DNA of 64,000 nucleotides, from assembly GCF_040807025.1 (NCBI RefSeq), contig NC_090981.1, positions 68,333,645 through 68,397,644 of the forward strand. The letters run 5' to 3'. The translations under genes were made by a program, and so were the position numbers. The DNA is from Struthio camelus. Lineage: Eukaryota > Chordata > Aves > Struthioniformes > Struthionidae. A model generated the notes under the pieces. It was not told the DNA's origin, did no database searches, and worked only from the letters and a program-made list of their open reading frames with translations. Positions 12,401-23,700 of the stretch are shown here, piece by piece (positions within the stretch are counted from its first letter, which is position 1; every line of letters begins with the position of its first letter).

Positions 12401-13834
12401 ACAACAGGCATAAATTGAAACAAGAGGTTCAGACCGGACATGGGCTGACAATTTTTTCCCTATGAGGACCGTCAGGCAGAGGAATAGAGTTGCTGAGCAG
12501 TCTCCATCCTTGGAGGTTTTCAAGACTTGATTGGATAAAGCCCTGAGCAACCTGATGTGACCGCAGAGCAGCCTCTGCTCAGAGCAGGAGACTCGAGCGG
12601 AGACCCAAACTGAATTACTTTATGATTGTAGAATATAGAGTTGTTCACAATCCAATGAAAAGTGCTATAAGAATTCCATGCTTACTATCATATTCAGTTA
12701 GCTTTCTTTTCCTCAATTAGCTTTTTTTTTTTTCAAGCTTTCTGAAAAAGCAGATGCTGAATTAGAAGTGTGTGACAGTGAGATGATCCCTCTTACTAAT
12801 TCTCTTCAGAAGTAAGTGACCGTTGGTGTTCTGACTTTCCACTCAGTTTCAGAAAGTTGTGCCTGGAGAAAGAAGGATAAATTAGCTGAGAGAGTGGTCA
12901 TGTGATTTGAAAACTTTGTTGAATAAACCAGTAAGGAATAACTAAAAACATGGGAGTTCACAGAGCAGAAAAATATGTAATGAATCATTGCAGAGATTAG
13001 CTCTGTTAATAAACCTTTGTATCTTCTGTATTGAAATAAAATCTGCACACCACAATAAATTGAGTATTGCTACACATAGCTGGACTTGAAAATAATCAAA
13101 CTTGGAGAAGCTTGTAACATGGGACAAAATATTTTTTTACCTTTTTTTTTTACTGCTTCGAGAACAATAACTGATAGAAAACATAGTCCCTATATGAAAT
13201 CAGCAGAGTCCTAGTGAACAATTGTAAGTGAATAAAGAAATAATAATTTTAAGAAGATGCCAAATGGAAAACAGATGTTGATTATATAGCATATTTACTT
13301 CAACAGATCTCAACTAGATCTCTAGTTCTAGACTGCAATATTAAAAAGAAGTTTTTTGAATTTTAAAAAATAAACTTTTAGTATTGATAAGCTGTTTTCT
13401 GACATATTTTGCAGCATTTAAAATGCTGTGTGAAATAACGCATTGCTGTAATAATTTTAACAGAAACTGCATGTTTGTGTGAGCACCTGCATTTGAGAAA
13501 ACATATTTGAAATTTCAGTTTTGAAAAGGTTTTTTTGTTTTAATCTTAGTGTATTTTATAATCTCTAAGATAGAATGAACGCAACAGTTAGACTTGGAGA
13601 TGAGAACTGTATCTAACACCATTCAAACTGTTAAACTGTTACTAAGAAATCAACATTTTCTTAATGTAAATAATTATGTGTACAGTGTTATGAAAGTATT
13701 TTTCCTAATCTAGGGCTTTACACCATTTGTCTCGTCTTAAAAGTCTTGTTGAAGATAACAGTAACAAGCAAGAGCAAGCTGATGATCACCAAGAAGATAA
13801 ACAAGAAGAAAGCAAGAGTAATCCGTGCAGCTGA
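3182..13834 (+). CDS. LAS2: LAS2 (C18orf54 homologue), lung adenoma susceptibility protein 2, seven coding exons
   Basis: Joined exons 3182-3461, 5844-6626, 8158-8308, 9492-9600, 11034-11165, 12738-12811 and 13714-13834 give 1650 bases, 549 residues plus TGA. All junctions are GT-AG and keep frame. The N-terminus ([20 protein letters not shown]) and the C-terminal region around residues 390-485 are what I recall of vertebrate LAS2/C18orf54; the C-terminal part corresponds to a LAS2-specific Pfam family. The protein is Ser-, Asn- and charge-rich, with no membrane segment, signal peptide or catalytic motif visible, so it is probably soluble and largely disordered. Its molecular role is poorly known; the name comes from a mouse lung tumour susceptibility locus. 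The start is the ATG at 3182 (A at -3, G at +4) with an in-frame stop just upstream. Head-to-head with STARD6, as in human. Confidence 0.93.
3462..5843 (+). other. LAS2 intron after coding exon 1
   Basis: AT-rich intron of 2.4 kb. I see no exon, recognisable repeat family or structured element in it. Confidence 0.7.
5844..6626 (+). CDS. LAS2: LAS2 coding exon 2 (large exon)
   Basis: Acceptor TTTTTCAG, donor AGAG|GTAACT. It codes residues 94-354 and one base of 355, almost half the protein. It is rich in Ser, Asn, His and basic residues. The first split codon (G|TA, Val) restores frame. Confidence 0.93.
8158..8308 (+). CDS. LAS2: LAS2 coding exon 3
   Basis: Acceptor TTTTTTAG, donor TTT|GTAAGT. 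It codes residues 355-404 plus two bases of 405 and includes the motif [15 protein letters not shown] across the junction. Confidence 0.92.
9492..9600 (+). CDS. LAS2: LAS2 coding exon 4
   Basis: Acceptor TCTTTAG, donor AAG|GTCAGT. It completes Phe405 and codes residues 406-441, ending in phase 0. Confidence 0.9.
11034..11165 (+). CDS. LAS2: LAS2 coding exon 5
   Basis: Acceptor GATCTAG, donor AAA|GTAAGT. Symmetric 132-base exon, residues 442-485, with a helical-looking segment [15 protein letters not shown]. Confidence 0.9.
11358..11385 (+). repeat. (TTG)n microsatellite
   Basis: About eight uninterrupted GTT units in the LAS2 intron after coding exon 5. Confidence 0.9.
11512..11580. other. 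Two-tier stem-loop in a LAS2 intron
   Basis: Outer arms ATCCAGAAGA (11512-11521) and TCTTCTGGAT (11571-11580) are perfect complements. Inner arms GCAATTCAGTC (11536-11546) and GACTGAATTGC (11558-11568) are also perfect complements around an 11-base loop. The arms are separated by 14 bases on the left and 2 on the right, giving a bulged 69-base hairpin. It could be a small decayed palindromic transposon or a folded intronic RNA. Confidence 0.6.
11815..12640 (+). mobile_element. CR1 LINE, truncated 3' part
   Basis: The plus-strand sequence carries the end of the CR1 reverse-transcriptase frame (frame around [20 protein letters not shown]) and then the CR1 3' UTR with its typical text: cttggaggttttcaagac, ggataaaGCCCTGAGCAACCTG. 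The remnant of the terminal TATGATT repeat is near 12625. The frame is broken by substitutions, so the copy is dead. It sits wholly within the LAS2 intron between coding exons 5 and 6, in the gene's orientation. Confidence 0.85.
12738..12811 (+). CDS. LAS2: LAS2 coding exon 6
   Basis: The acceptor follows a long T tract (TTTTCAAG); donor AGAA|GTAAGT. It codes residues 486-509 and two bases of 510. Confidence 0.88.
12812..13713 (+). other. LAS2 last intron
   Basis: 0.9 kb of AT-rich intron with no recognisable element. Confidence 0.65.
13714..13834 (+). CDS. LAS2: LAS2 coding exon 7 with stop codon
   Basis: Acceptor CTAATCTAG. It codes residues 510-549, an acidic Gln/Glu-rich tail ending SNPCS, with TGA at 13832-13834. 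Confidence 0.9.
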
Positions 13835-14100
13835 TATCTAGAAATCTTTCAATACTGTGTAATTGAAATAATGTGATGTCCTGTCCTTTAGTCAGAATGT
13901 TTTTTGGAAGCTGTACCAGCGCATGTTCTCAGAAAGTGTTGCTCAGTATTTCTATACATATTCATTATTTGCATGCATTACTTCAAAACTTAATTATTCG
14001 TGGTTCCAGTAGGGTCTAACAACATATGACGAGAGAGATCTTTTTAAAGAATATTTAATTAATGTGAACGCTTTCGTGGAAGAAGCTTTGTCTTTATAAG

Positions 14101-14106
14101 AATAAA
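14101..14106 (+). terminator. LAS2 polyadenylation signal
   Basis: AATAAA, 267 bases after the LAS2 stop codon. It is the first canonical hexamer in the 3' UTR and suggests a UTR of about 290 bases. Confidence 0.65.
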
Positions 14107-16212
14107 AACTCTAAATATTAAATTACTTGGTCAGTTTTAGTCACCGCTTAACTGCACAGATCATGAGAAATGGGGAGCTGATTATCATGTGTAAAGTTAA
14201 ACAGGAAGTTAGCAGTTATTATGCAAGATGTTCAGTGCTCTTCTTTCTAACAGGGCTTGAGTTGGTGTAATTGTGTGCTCCTTGTTCTGCCAACTACACA
14301 CTTGTCAAATATATTGTATCCAAAAGCGTCTGAAGTCTTTTTCATTGCCCCCCTTTCGCATCCTAGTGAGGCCTGGTTCTTTGGGTGGAGGAGGTACTCA
14401 TTTGGAAGCATCCTATTCAGGAGCAAAGAACAAGTTACAGCTGAACTCATCTTCCAGTGGATTGCTACTGTTCGTGGCAAGTCCTAATCTCCCTTCTGTT
14501 TTCCTTGGCCTTGTTCTTGGCTTTGGAGCTCCCCAAATCTTTCACTGGGCCTAAACAGGTAGAAAAGTATTTTTAGCTGCGTAGCTGAATAGAATCAGCT
14601 CACCAAAGCCACCAGTAAGCACTGGAACTTGTGCAGGAGAGAGGGGAATAGGACTTAGCCCTTCTTGGAAGTAGCAAATTGAAAGAGAAGGAGAAAAGCT
14701 GTAAGTGGTAGAGTTGTGGCTTGAAATGTATTGACAGAACGTTTTGAAAGAAGCCTTTTGTACCTCTTCTCTGGCTTACGTCTAGCATTTTATGTTCTCA
14801 GTAAACAAAATCTGCATGGCAAAATGCTTTTCTAGTAAAATATTTATTTTTAATCTGGCTATATACAGGTATACATGAGAAAAGATGTAACTGAGCGTGT
14901 GCTGGTTTTGATGAATGAAAATCAAACCGAAAGAAAAAGTGGAAGGAAGATTAGCTGTGCATTCCTCCCACCTTCCTGTTAAGAATTAGTAAGTAGAGAC
15001 CAGTAGTAATAATGACTGTTCTGTGACTACTGTCTCAGGATCATGAGTTCTACAAATTTATGTATTTCAGACACACAGATTTCATCAGTCTGTTTCCAAA
15101 ACAGTGAGAGCTACATCTGAAATCAAGAGTACAGAAAATGAAATTACTCTTCTAGAGCACTTTTTTGCAGAAACTTTTATAAAGCATCACACTGCTGGGA
15201 CAAGAATAGACAAACCAACTGATACTGCTGTGTAACTGTTAACTGCGTAACCGTTGTCTGTATTAAAAGAGAGGTCATTTTAGGGAAGGAACTCAAAGGC
15301 GGAAGGAAAGATAACAATTTTTTTCGTGACATCATGCATATCTCAGCATAGATCACAGTGAATTTGCTGTACTTTTGCGCTAGCCTGAATGCTGTGTGTA
15401 TGCGGTTACGCACGGCATGTGTATGCTGCGTAGCTTGAGCTAAGACACTGCAGACTGTCAGCGCAGCTTACTAGTGTGGCACTGCCTGAACTATCAGCTC
15501 TGCTGTTTCTGAGCTGGAGCAGGTTTGTGCCTATCCAGCTCACAGTAAAAACATACATTTATTCATGCAAATGTGCAGATGCTCCTTGGGGGGCTGGTAG
15601 CACAGGAGAGGTGTGCTCAAAGCAAGACTTGATGCCCTAAGAGTACTTAGATGTTTTAACACACAGAGTCTCCTTGTATCCTGCTTGCAGGGTTATATAG
15701 GACAAGATACACGAGACATCCCCGACTTTTCCCTTGATGTTGAGGCAGAGCTCTAGTTTGCTGTTTGAAAAACCTTTTTCCATTAATTCCCCTTTGGAGA
15801 GTCTTCACACCTGGCCATTGCTGTGCAGTGCCTCGTTTTCTGGGCATTTTAGTAGCCCAAGAGTCATTTATTCTCTCTCCTGTGCCTCTAGATACCTCTT
15901 TTTTATCTGTTTCTATTTAGTGACACAGCTTTCAGTCCCTAATTCAGTTGACTTTGGTGGGGTGTTTCAGCAGAACTTTTTCTCAGTTTTTATGGCAGAC
16001 AGACCTAAGTAACAACACCAAAGAACTGCTGCTAAGTTGACATTGTTGAATGCTAGTATTTATTAGCTTTGGATTGGTAAGGTATGAAAGGCCTCGGTTA
16101 TGGACAGGACGCATAGTGTGAGGTAGGATAGTGCACAAGATAAAAGTACCTTAAGTATGTGTAACTAAGCATCAAACAAGTGACGCTTGCTAGTTATAAA
16201 TTATAGAAATAC

Positions 16213-16240
16213 AAAAAAAAAAAAAGAATAAAATAAAATA
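16213..16240 (+). repeat. A-rich simple repeat
   Basis: A run of 13 A followed by AAATA-like units. Confidence 0.8.
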
Positions 16241-18697
16241 TAATACTAATAAAGCAGCACTAGTCAGTAAGTAGAGACAACTTGTTTCACATATAAAGTT
16301 ATTTTAACACGCTACCAAGATTTTTATGGCTATTAAACAGTATTTTAAAGAACAATTTGATCCTTTACATATCAAAATAAAAAAGTAACTTTCTGAATGT
16401 GTACACTAAGTGCTTCTTGCAATTCTAGCTAGAATTTGGTTTGCTTAGAAGTTAGAATAAAGAAGCTGCCACTCAGGAAAAAAAAGTGAGTATGTAAATA
16501 AAGTGCTGAACAGAGGTAATAGGCATTTTCAAGATGATGCCACTGATGTTCTTAGTGTTGAGGCTATGTCAGAGGACAGGAATTTTATTGAACTATAATC
16601 TTCTGTGGTGACAGTGGGGGAAAAAAATGACAGGCAGAAAGATAAAGACAAGGATTTGGAGGAAATACTAAATAAAGGATCTGGGCTAGTTTAAAGGAAG
16701 GTCATTGTTTCTCAGCAAGTTGCCAGAACTATTTGTTGAGGATATACATGAATATTTGTGATTGTGTGTATTTGCATATACAGGAAATGTTTTACGAGGA
16801 GAGCACTTCCTGAATTACAGTGTATATATATATCAGTAAATCTGACCTGAGAGATGTAAAGGCTTTGATGAGGAAAGCATCTTGCAGTTAGATCTTGTGA
16901 AGATCCTACCTGTGGTAAGAAAATGACTTGGCATAGTGGGACATGGTGGGAGGAGAATAGACAGGATTTTTGTCTGTTTTAGGGATTTTTGCCCTTCAAA
17001 TGCTTAATGGGAGAGTCCACTGTAATACTAGTTTTGAAATGGAATGACTGTACTCTGCAGTAATCTTTTCCACTGTAACAGTCCATCTGCAAATCTTTCT
17101 GCATCAGCGTATTCACACTGATACAAAAGAGGGCTGATATAGACAAACTGGCAGTTTCAGACTCCAAATAAGATGAAAGCTGGCTGTGCTTACAGTACAG
17201 ATTAATGTGGTTAGAGTTCATAGCCCTTTTAATCTGAAAAACTACAAACCCTATGGTCACTCATTATCAACCTGAGAATTTTTTTCCTATGTAACTATGT
17301 AACTCTGGCAGTGTCAGAGAAGCTTTATTATCCAAAAGATGCTTGTGGAGTCTCAGATATGTGTAACTATCTGGAGTGTGAAACTATTGAAAATCATGAT
17401 GGATATTTTCTTTCTTGTTCATCATGGATTCTATGTTAGTTTTTTACCATAATTTTCCATTACTGTGCGTTACCCAAAATATTTGGCCGACATGATCGTT
17501 GGAAGGTCTCACACTGTGGAAGGGGAAATGGGAAATTTCACAGGGAAATGAGAAAAACTTGTCATTGATTCTAATTGACCTGATGCTGCCAATGTGAATG
17601 GCTGAGATTTTCAAAGCGCTACCAGAACGGAACAGAGAAGACTGCTGAGGAGAGAAGAGCTCTATCTCATGGGGAAAAAAATATATAGATATTTTTTAAT
17701 TTAGGCTTACCAACTTAGGAGAGGAAGTCTTTAAACTAGGATTTGTGAGAACTGATGACAAAAGAATGTGAGTGAGTTTTAACAGTGGAAGGTAGTCAGA
17801 GGCACAGTAGCTGTGGAGATGGGGATTTTTATAAAAAGCCTGAAGCAGTACAAAAATTCAGGATAGTGAATGTGTCTGCTTAACATTTAAGATGTCTGTA
17901 TACTAATGCAGGATGTATGAAAACTAAATGGAAGAATGTACAAGTTTCCATATAAAGTTGTGTTTTATGCAACATAAATATTAACTCGGTGGGATATTTA
18001 ATTTGTTAATGAATTAATACAGAAAAAAGTAGCGGTGGTTCTCGAACAACAGTAGAGGGAAAGAGAAGATTTCGCTATAAATGTTTATCTCTGTTGAGAT
18101 AATCTCTACTGAAGTCTAGAATATAGGGGTAGATGACCTATTGAAAGTGTCTTGATCATAGTAAAGGGGGAAAAAAAACTGAGTGGTGTTATGCTGAGAA
18201 CCTATCATTAAAGATCACCGAACCAAGAAGATAAGACAGACATAACTTTTTTGTGAACAACTAACAATCATTTGACTCGATGAGATATTATTTAACCAAA
18301 TATTTGTCAGAAGAAGGGTAAATAGACCACAGAGTATCCAGGCTATTTTTAGAATGTGATGATGCCAGTTTTTGTTGCAGAAGGCGAAGATAAATACAAG
18401 AATTTTCTTACAGAAATTTCCTAATTTTTAAAATGGAAAAGAGGAAGAATAGGGAAAAGAGCACCTTAAAGAAATTAAGAGATCTGATTTGCAAAATCCA
18501 GTGAGAAACAGTCTAAGGAAAAAAGGCGCTCAGGAGTTTGGCAGTTCCTAAAATATGTATGTGATAAGATATATTTACAGGCTATACTGATATGGAACAA
18601 GGAAAAGAAATAAGTTTGGCTTGCACCCTTGAAAATTCTCCAAGAAGGAAAAATAAAGGAAATAGCTGGAATTGCTCCTAAACGTGAGTCACCATGG

Positions 18698-18734
18698 ACT
18701 TTTGTGCTTTTCGGAAAGTCCAAAGCACAAAAGT
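18698..18734. repeat. Perfect 13-base inverted repeat
   Basis: ACTTTTGTGCTTT (18698-18710) and its exact complement AAAGCACAAAAGT (18722-18734) flank 11 bases. It would form a stable hairpin in either strand. Confidence 0.75.
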
Positions 18735-18869
18735 GAGACACAAGTAGGAAGAGCTGTCAAAGATAATACAGTAACTCAGAAGTTCCTTATTGCTTACAGT
18801 ACTAAGTAACTATTTACTATATGTACATAAGTAACATAGCTGTAAGTAAGCCCTTATAGCTATAAGGAA

Positions 18870-20075
18870 GGACGAAGGAAAATCTTGGTCCATTACTCCT
18901 CTCCAGAGAGTAATAAATGATGTCAATAAAGGCATACCATTTATTTAAAACGTCAACTGCAATCAAACAGCTAACAACATCATTGAGAAGGGTGGTAGAT
19001 AAAGCTCAGATTACGACAGCGAAAACATGATTGAGAGGTCTTGCACAAGTTACCTGTGTTCAGCGGATCATGCCTACCGGAATTAACACTGAGCTTTTGG
19101 AGACCTGGCTGAAGCTCTCTTAAAGTTGTTAGCAGTAATGTTTAAGAATTTATTGTAGTTGCACAGGAGTCCAGAAGGCTACAAAAGTACAAATGCAGTG
19201 CCCGTTTTTAACAAAAAGTCAACTAAATGATGCCAAAGATTTATAGGCCAATAAGCTTAACTTCACTTTCCTAAAAATTCGGAAGTACATAATGAAACCT
19301 GGAAGATATGGAAATAAGAAAAAAGAAAGCCCACAGATTGTAATGAACACTGTGTATCAAACCAATCTAGTTTCCTTTTTATGACAGGGTAACAGACTAT
19401 GAGGACAGGGGAGAAGAAGTGTCATGTATCTTGACTTTAGCAAAGCTTTTGACGCTCTTTGTGTGCCTCCAAACAAGGAATCGTAGTCTAAATTAAAATA
19501 CATAAGTAAGCATGATTGGAAAGCCATACTTTGAGAACAGTTAACACTGAAGCCTATTGCTATTCATTATTTTCACTAATTTGATGGTTTTAGAGAAGGT
19601 CCAGAGGAGAGTGAGTGAGATGATCGAGGTGATCAAAGAGCTGCATAGCAGGGAGAGACTAAAAAGGCTGGAACTCTTCAGCTTGGAGAGGAGAACATGT
19701 GTTTGATGTTGCTCGAAGCCCACAGTGCAGAAGCTAGGGAGGACTTAATGAACCTGACAAGAGGTTTGTTTAGGATGGAGAAAGGAATGTTCTTTTTTTT
19801 AACCAGGAAGCAGTAAATTTCTGAGGTTAGGGGAATCAGCAGGTTCAGAAAGGACTTGGAAAAAGTTGGGGCCTTTTTTTATGGAATGAAATCTAAAGGG
19901 CTATTCCCTTTAGCACCCCTCATCCAACAGTTATGTGTGTTTGTAAAGTATGAAAAGAGTAGCTTGGAAGTAGTAGCCAGCCTATGCTGTCCCGCTTAAT
20001 ATCCTTTTGGAGAAAAATTACTGGGCTGGTTGTATTGTTGGTCTGACCTAGTAGGGCATTTTTCTATGTAATTAG
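18870..20075 (+). mobile_element. Old CR1 LINE, reverse-transcriptase part to 3' end
   Basis: The plus-strand text follows the CR1 reverse-transcriptase frame in decayed form: a segment around 19228-19260 resembles YRPISLTS, then CCAATCTAGTTTCC and TATCTTGACTTTAGCAAAGC, which encodes the motif DFSKAFD at about 19430. An internal deletion then leads to the CR1 3' UTR (ggtttgtttaggatggagaaa) and the typical end ggtctgacctagtagggcatttt. Many stops and indels mark it as ancient. The end type is that of older CR1 families shared with crocodilians and turtles. Confidence 0.75.
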
Positions 20076-20628
20076 TTCCACTGTGGGACAGACAAAATGT
20101 AATAGAGTTTAGTTGCAGCAAGAGTGATTTAGGCTTGTGAAAACGTTTTTAACAATAATAATTTGTAAGTGGTGAAACAGGTTGCCAAATAAGTTGTGGA
20201 ATCTCAATGTTTTTTGTGGTGTGTAAAAGCACATTACACAACATCCAGAAGGAATAATTTAAATATGTTTGGACCCTTAGTATAGGTGAAGAGACTAGAT
20301 GACCTCTGAGGATTCCTTTCTGCCTTTTTAAAAAGTATTTAATGGTTCAGCCTCTATCTCATTGCCATGTTGTGTCTTAGGGTTCGTGAATAACGTTAAA
20401 GCTGAATGTGGAAATTGTCGGGCCTTGCCCTTGTAGTTCAGTGAAGAAGAGGTTTTTTTATTGCAACACGTTGCCATACTAAGTTTCACTACTGTTACTA
20501 CACAAAAGATGATGAGTCATTTCCCTATGCTCTGTCTGTAACATAACTGAGAACATATTGGAATTAACATTCTTTCGGATCACTGTTTTTCTTGTCTTTT
20601 GTGGGCTAATCTATTTCAGCTTCACTAA

Positions 20629-20706
20629 ATGGATAACCAGGCATTTGAAATGCACGGAGAGAGCATACCAAGTTCTTCAAAAACAACAGAATGGCCAAAG
20701 AAAGAG
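20629..20706 (+). CDS. Bicupin gene, first coding exon (cytoplasmic tail)
   Basis: The acceptor CTATTTCAG ends at 20619, with 9 bases of UTR before the ATG at 20629 (G at +4) and donor GAG|GTACGA. It codes 26 residues, from MDNQAFEM to WPKKE, with an SSS cluster, in phase 0. It joins in frame to the next exon, which has no stop before the membrane segment. I rate it less certain than the cupin exons because it has no domain to confirm it, and an untranslated exon upstream was not located. Confidence 0.75.
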
Positions 20707-23700
20707 GTACGAGTCAATTTCAGTTATGATGCTATCAAAATATTATTAATAGAGAGTCAGTTAGAAGATTAAACCCTTGCTTAGTAAATATGATACAATC
20801 AGTTACTATTAGGAAGGTCCTACAAGAAAATAAAAGCTCTACAGGGTTGCTATTGCTATGGTCCTGAAATGGAGTGTCCTAGCTCCACGTGCGCTCACTA
20901 GGATCTGGACTGTGAGGTATGATTCTCCAGCCCCATTTTAGTTAATAGCAAAACTCCTATAACTACTGAATAGTTATCTCTGGAGGATTCCCCATTGATT
21001 TTAATGGGAACTGCTACTTAAAAGCTGATCTCATGGTAATGCTTAACATCTCTACTTAGTTATGTATTTGTGTTCTGCTTCCTTAAAAAAATTTTTTTGC
21101 CTTTGAGAAAAGTCATTCTCTATAATTTTCCCATTAAACTTTTGCTTCTTGGGGTTTGAATTAACTCCATACAATGAGGGCTGGTATATCACTCATAAGC
21201 TGTTACATTTGATTGCAGTCAGCAGTGATGCTTCCAGGCTGTAAATACACCTAGGCTAGGGATTCCTTCACAGCATAACTTGTTCCACACATTGCATTGA
21301 GGTAGAATGTTCTATATTAGTTATTATTATGTAATATGTACAGCAGTCTTTCTATTTTTAAGAATAATTATTGAATTGGTGCCACTGCTGTGAAAATGCT
21401 GTAAATTAAAGGTCATCCGAGTCTGAAAAGTGGGAATTTTGTATGCATTTGGGTCTGAAGCCTTGTTCTCTGGAACTGATGAGACTCTGTGTGGTTTGAG
21501 TGCTACTGTTATGATATTTAATTGAGCACAAGCTTTAGAAAAGGAATAATTTAAACTGTTAAAAGGATTATTACAGAATAGAATAGGGTGATATTTGGAC
21601 CACTTTTCTGCTGGCAAGGGAAATTTATTTGTAGAAGAGATTTTGTCAAATAGATTCATGAAAGAAGGTCATTTTGTTAAAATTGGTAGGTAATTTTCAA
21701 TTTTTTCCTTTCTGATTGTAGAGCTTAAGAAATGAGTATACATAGCTTGATTTTCAGGCACTCGTCATCTGAAAATCAGGCTTTTAAAGAAAGATCAAGC
21801 TGTGCACCTAGAATCGCGAGAGTTTTAAAATGTGGGCCATAGAATGCGGTTTTTATTCATCTGAAGCTGCAATTTGTAAGAAAAAAGATTAAGGGACAGG
21901 AAACTGAAAATCCTCACCAAAATGTTGCTTTGTAGTGCCAGAACACTGTCTACAATTGCAGGGTAGATTAAGAGCATTTTTAGTGCCTTGGCCATCTACA
22001 AAGAACTTCTGTCCTTATGTATGCCAAGGTGCTTCTCCCCTTCATCCTTCTCCAGAGGCCTGAATGTCCTCAGAGGAAAATTAGAGTAAAGAAATGATGC
22101 ATAGAGCAGTTTAATACAGGTGAGATTTCCTCTTCCTGCCCCATCTTCTCCTCACCAGGGAGCTGGGCCACTGAGAGCCTTCTGTGAGATGTGAGGTAAA
22201 GCAGACAGCATTTTCCTCCTCACCCCACAGGGAGACGTTTACCGTGGGTTGATGCGGCAGGTCTTTGGAGTTTTGAGATACAGATTAGAAACAGTAATGA
22301 AAAAACGTTAAGTGTTTGGAAGACCAGAGGATGAGGAAGATGTGCTTTTACTTGGCGGAATAATGAAGGGACAGCAACCATCTGATGTGATTCGATAACA
22401 TACTTTGTAAACAGTTTCCCTATGCTGAGCCCAGTAAGTTGGCTCAGAGTGTGTGTTCCTTTCTGAAAGGCTTACTGTTTTCATTACAAAGGAACTGCTA
22501 TGGTTTGTCCTGTTTGTTATAGCTGTTACTGATTTTTTTTTTTTTTCTAAAAAAGATATTTCAGGAAAGAAAGAGCTACTGCTCCCTAATGAAAATATTT
22601 CTAGTTTGTCTGTTGGCCTGTGTTATCACCACCACAATAGGAGTGCTGGCCCTGTCTTTCATCTATGCAGAAAACATTGGCTTTCTAAAACAGACAGATG
22701 TTAAAAACTCGGACACAACCCCCCCGAAAGCAGATGAAAAAGGAGTGGATATCAAATTCCGGTTCCTGAATCAGCTGGGAAAATCCAAGGTAAATTGTTC
22801 TTTTTGTGCAATGATATTCTAGCATTATATATAGAAATATAATGAATTCATCTCACCTACCTTTAATTATTTAAGCACTAGGTGTCCAGTTTAAGCCTGT
22901 CATCCAGGCTTCTTTTATAATCAATGAAGAGAGATACAAATCTCCAGACCGCAGTTCATTCCATTTCATAACAGATGTTGGAGGTGATACAGGACCACGG
23001 AGATTCCTCTGAGATAGCTAAACAGTTGCTCCAACAAATTCAGCTTGCAAGATAAGGCAACCATTTTATGCGTGATTCTGAAATTACAGGGTAGGAAATT
23101 CTGAGAAACATAAACAGAAAGCTCAAATCTAAATATAAGCTCAGTAACCCACTAACATTTTCCTTCTTATGACTGAATTCAAACAAACGCTTATTTTGCA
23201 AGAAGAAATTAACTCCATGGTCTTTTTTTCAGTGAGCTAAAGTGAATTAACTCACAATGTAATGAACCCTACCAATTACATTGTTTCTGTTCAGTTGTAT
23301 TTTCATACTTAGAGAAATGTATCCTTTGAACAAACTCTAAAGACATATTCCATCTTACAAATTTATCTTTACATAGAAAATGTTTTCTGATTAATTCTTA
23401 TTGCAGCTTTTCAGCGAAAAAAGAGAAAAGGATAGATTAGATAGTAGAACGCTTCAACTAATTACAACTCTTATACTACTTTTAGATGTTAGATTTAAGT
23501 ATGTAATACTCGTGAAACAAAGGTGTTTTTTAAGAGGAGAGCATCCCTTTTAATATGCTATTCCTGAGCGCAAGGTGATTTTTTCAAGTATAAAACATAT
23601 TCTAGAGACAGTACAAATATTGGGGAAGGAACAGCTTCAGATACAAATAATTTGCCACTGTTTCTAGAGCCTTAATTCAGGAAAATGTCTTACTCAGGAA

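Larger units (their letters stand above)
14125..18865. other. Intergenic region between LAS2 and the bicupin gene
   Basis: About 4.7 kb of mostly AT-rich sequence. Open frames overlap on both strands around 14247-14554, but I recognise no protein in them. An A-rich AAATA stretch lies at 16213-16240 and a perfect 13-base inverted repeat at 18698-18734. The right part, from perhaps 17.6 kb, may be the more diverged 5' portion of the CR1 copy that is clear from 18.9 kb, but I cannot prove this by eye. Confidence 0.5.

Noticed and set aside
14247-14554. Open frames on both strands just after LAS2
   Set aside because: No family recognised, opposite frames overlap, and there is no splice or start support. 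A retro-pseudogene cannot be excluded.
20558-20749. 63-codon frame with a hydrophobic stretch overlapping the first bicupin exon
   Set aside because: It is in a different frame from the exon that splices in phase to the membrane exon; the hydrophobic part is the T-rich intron before the acceptor.
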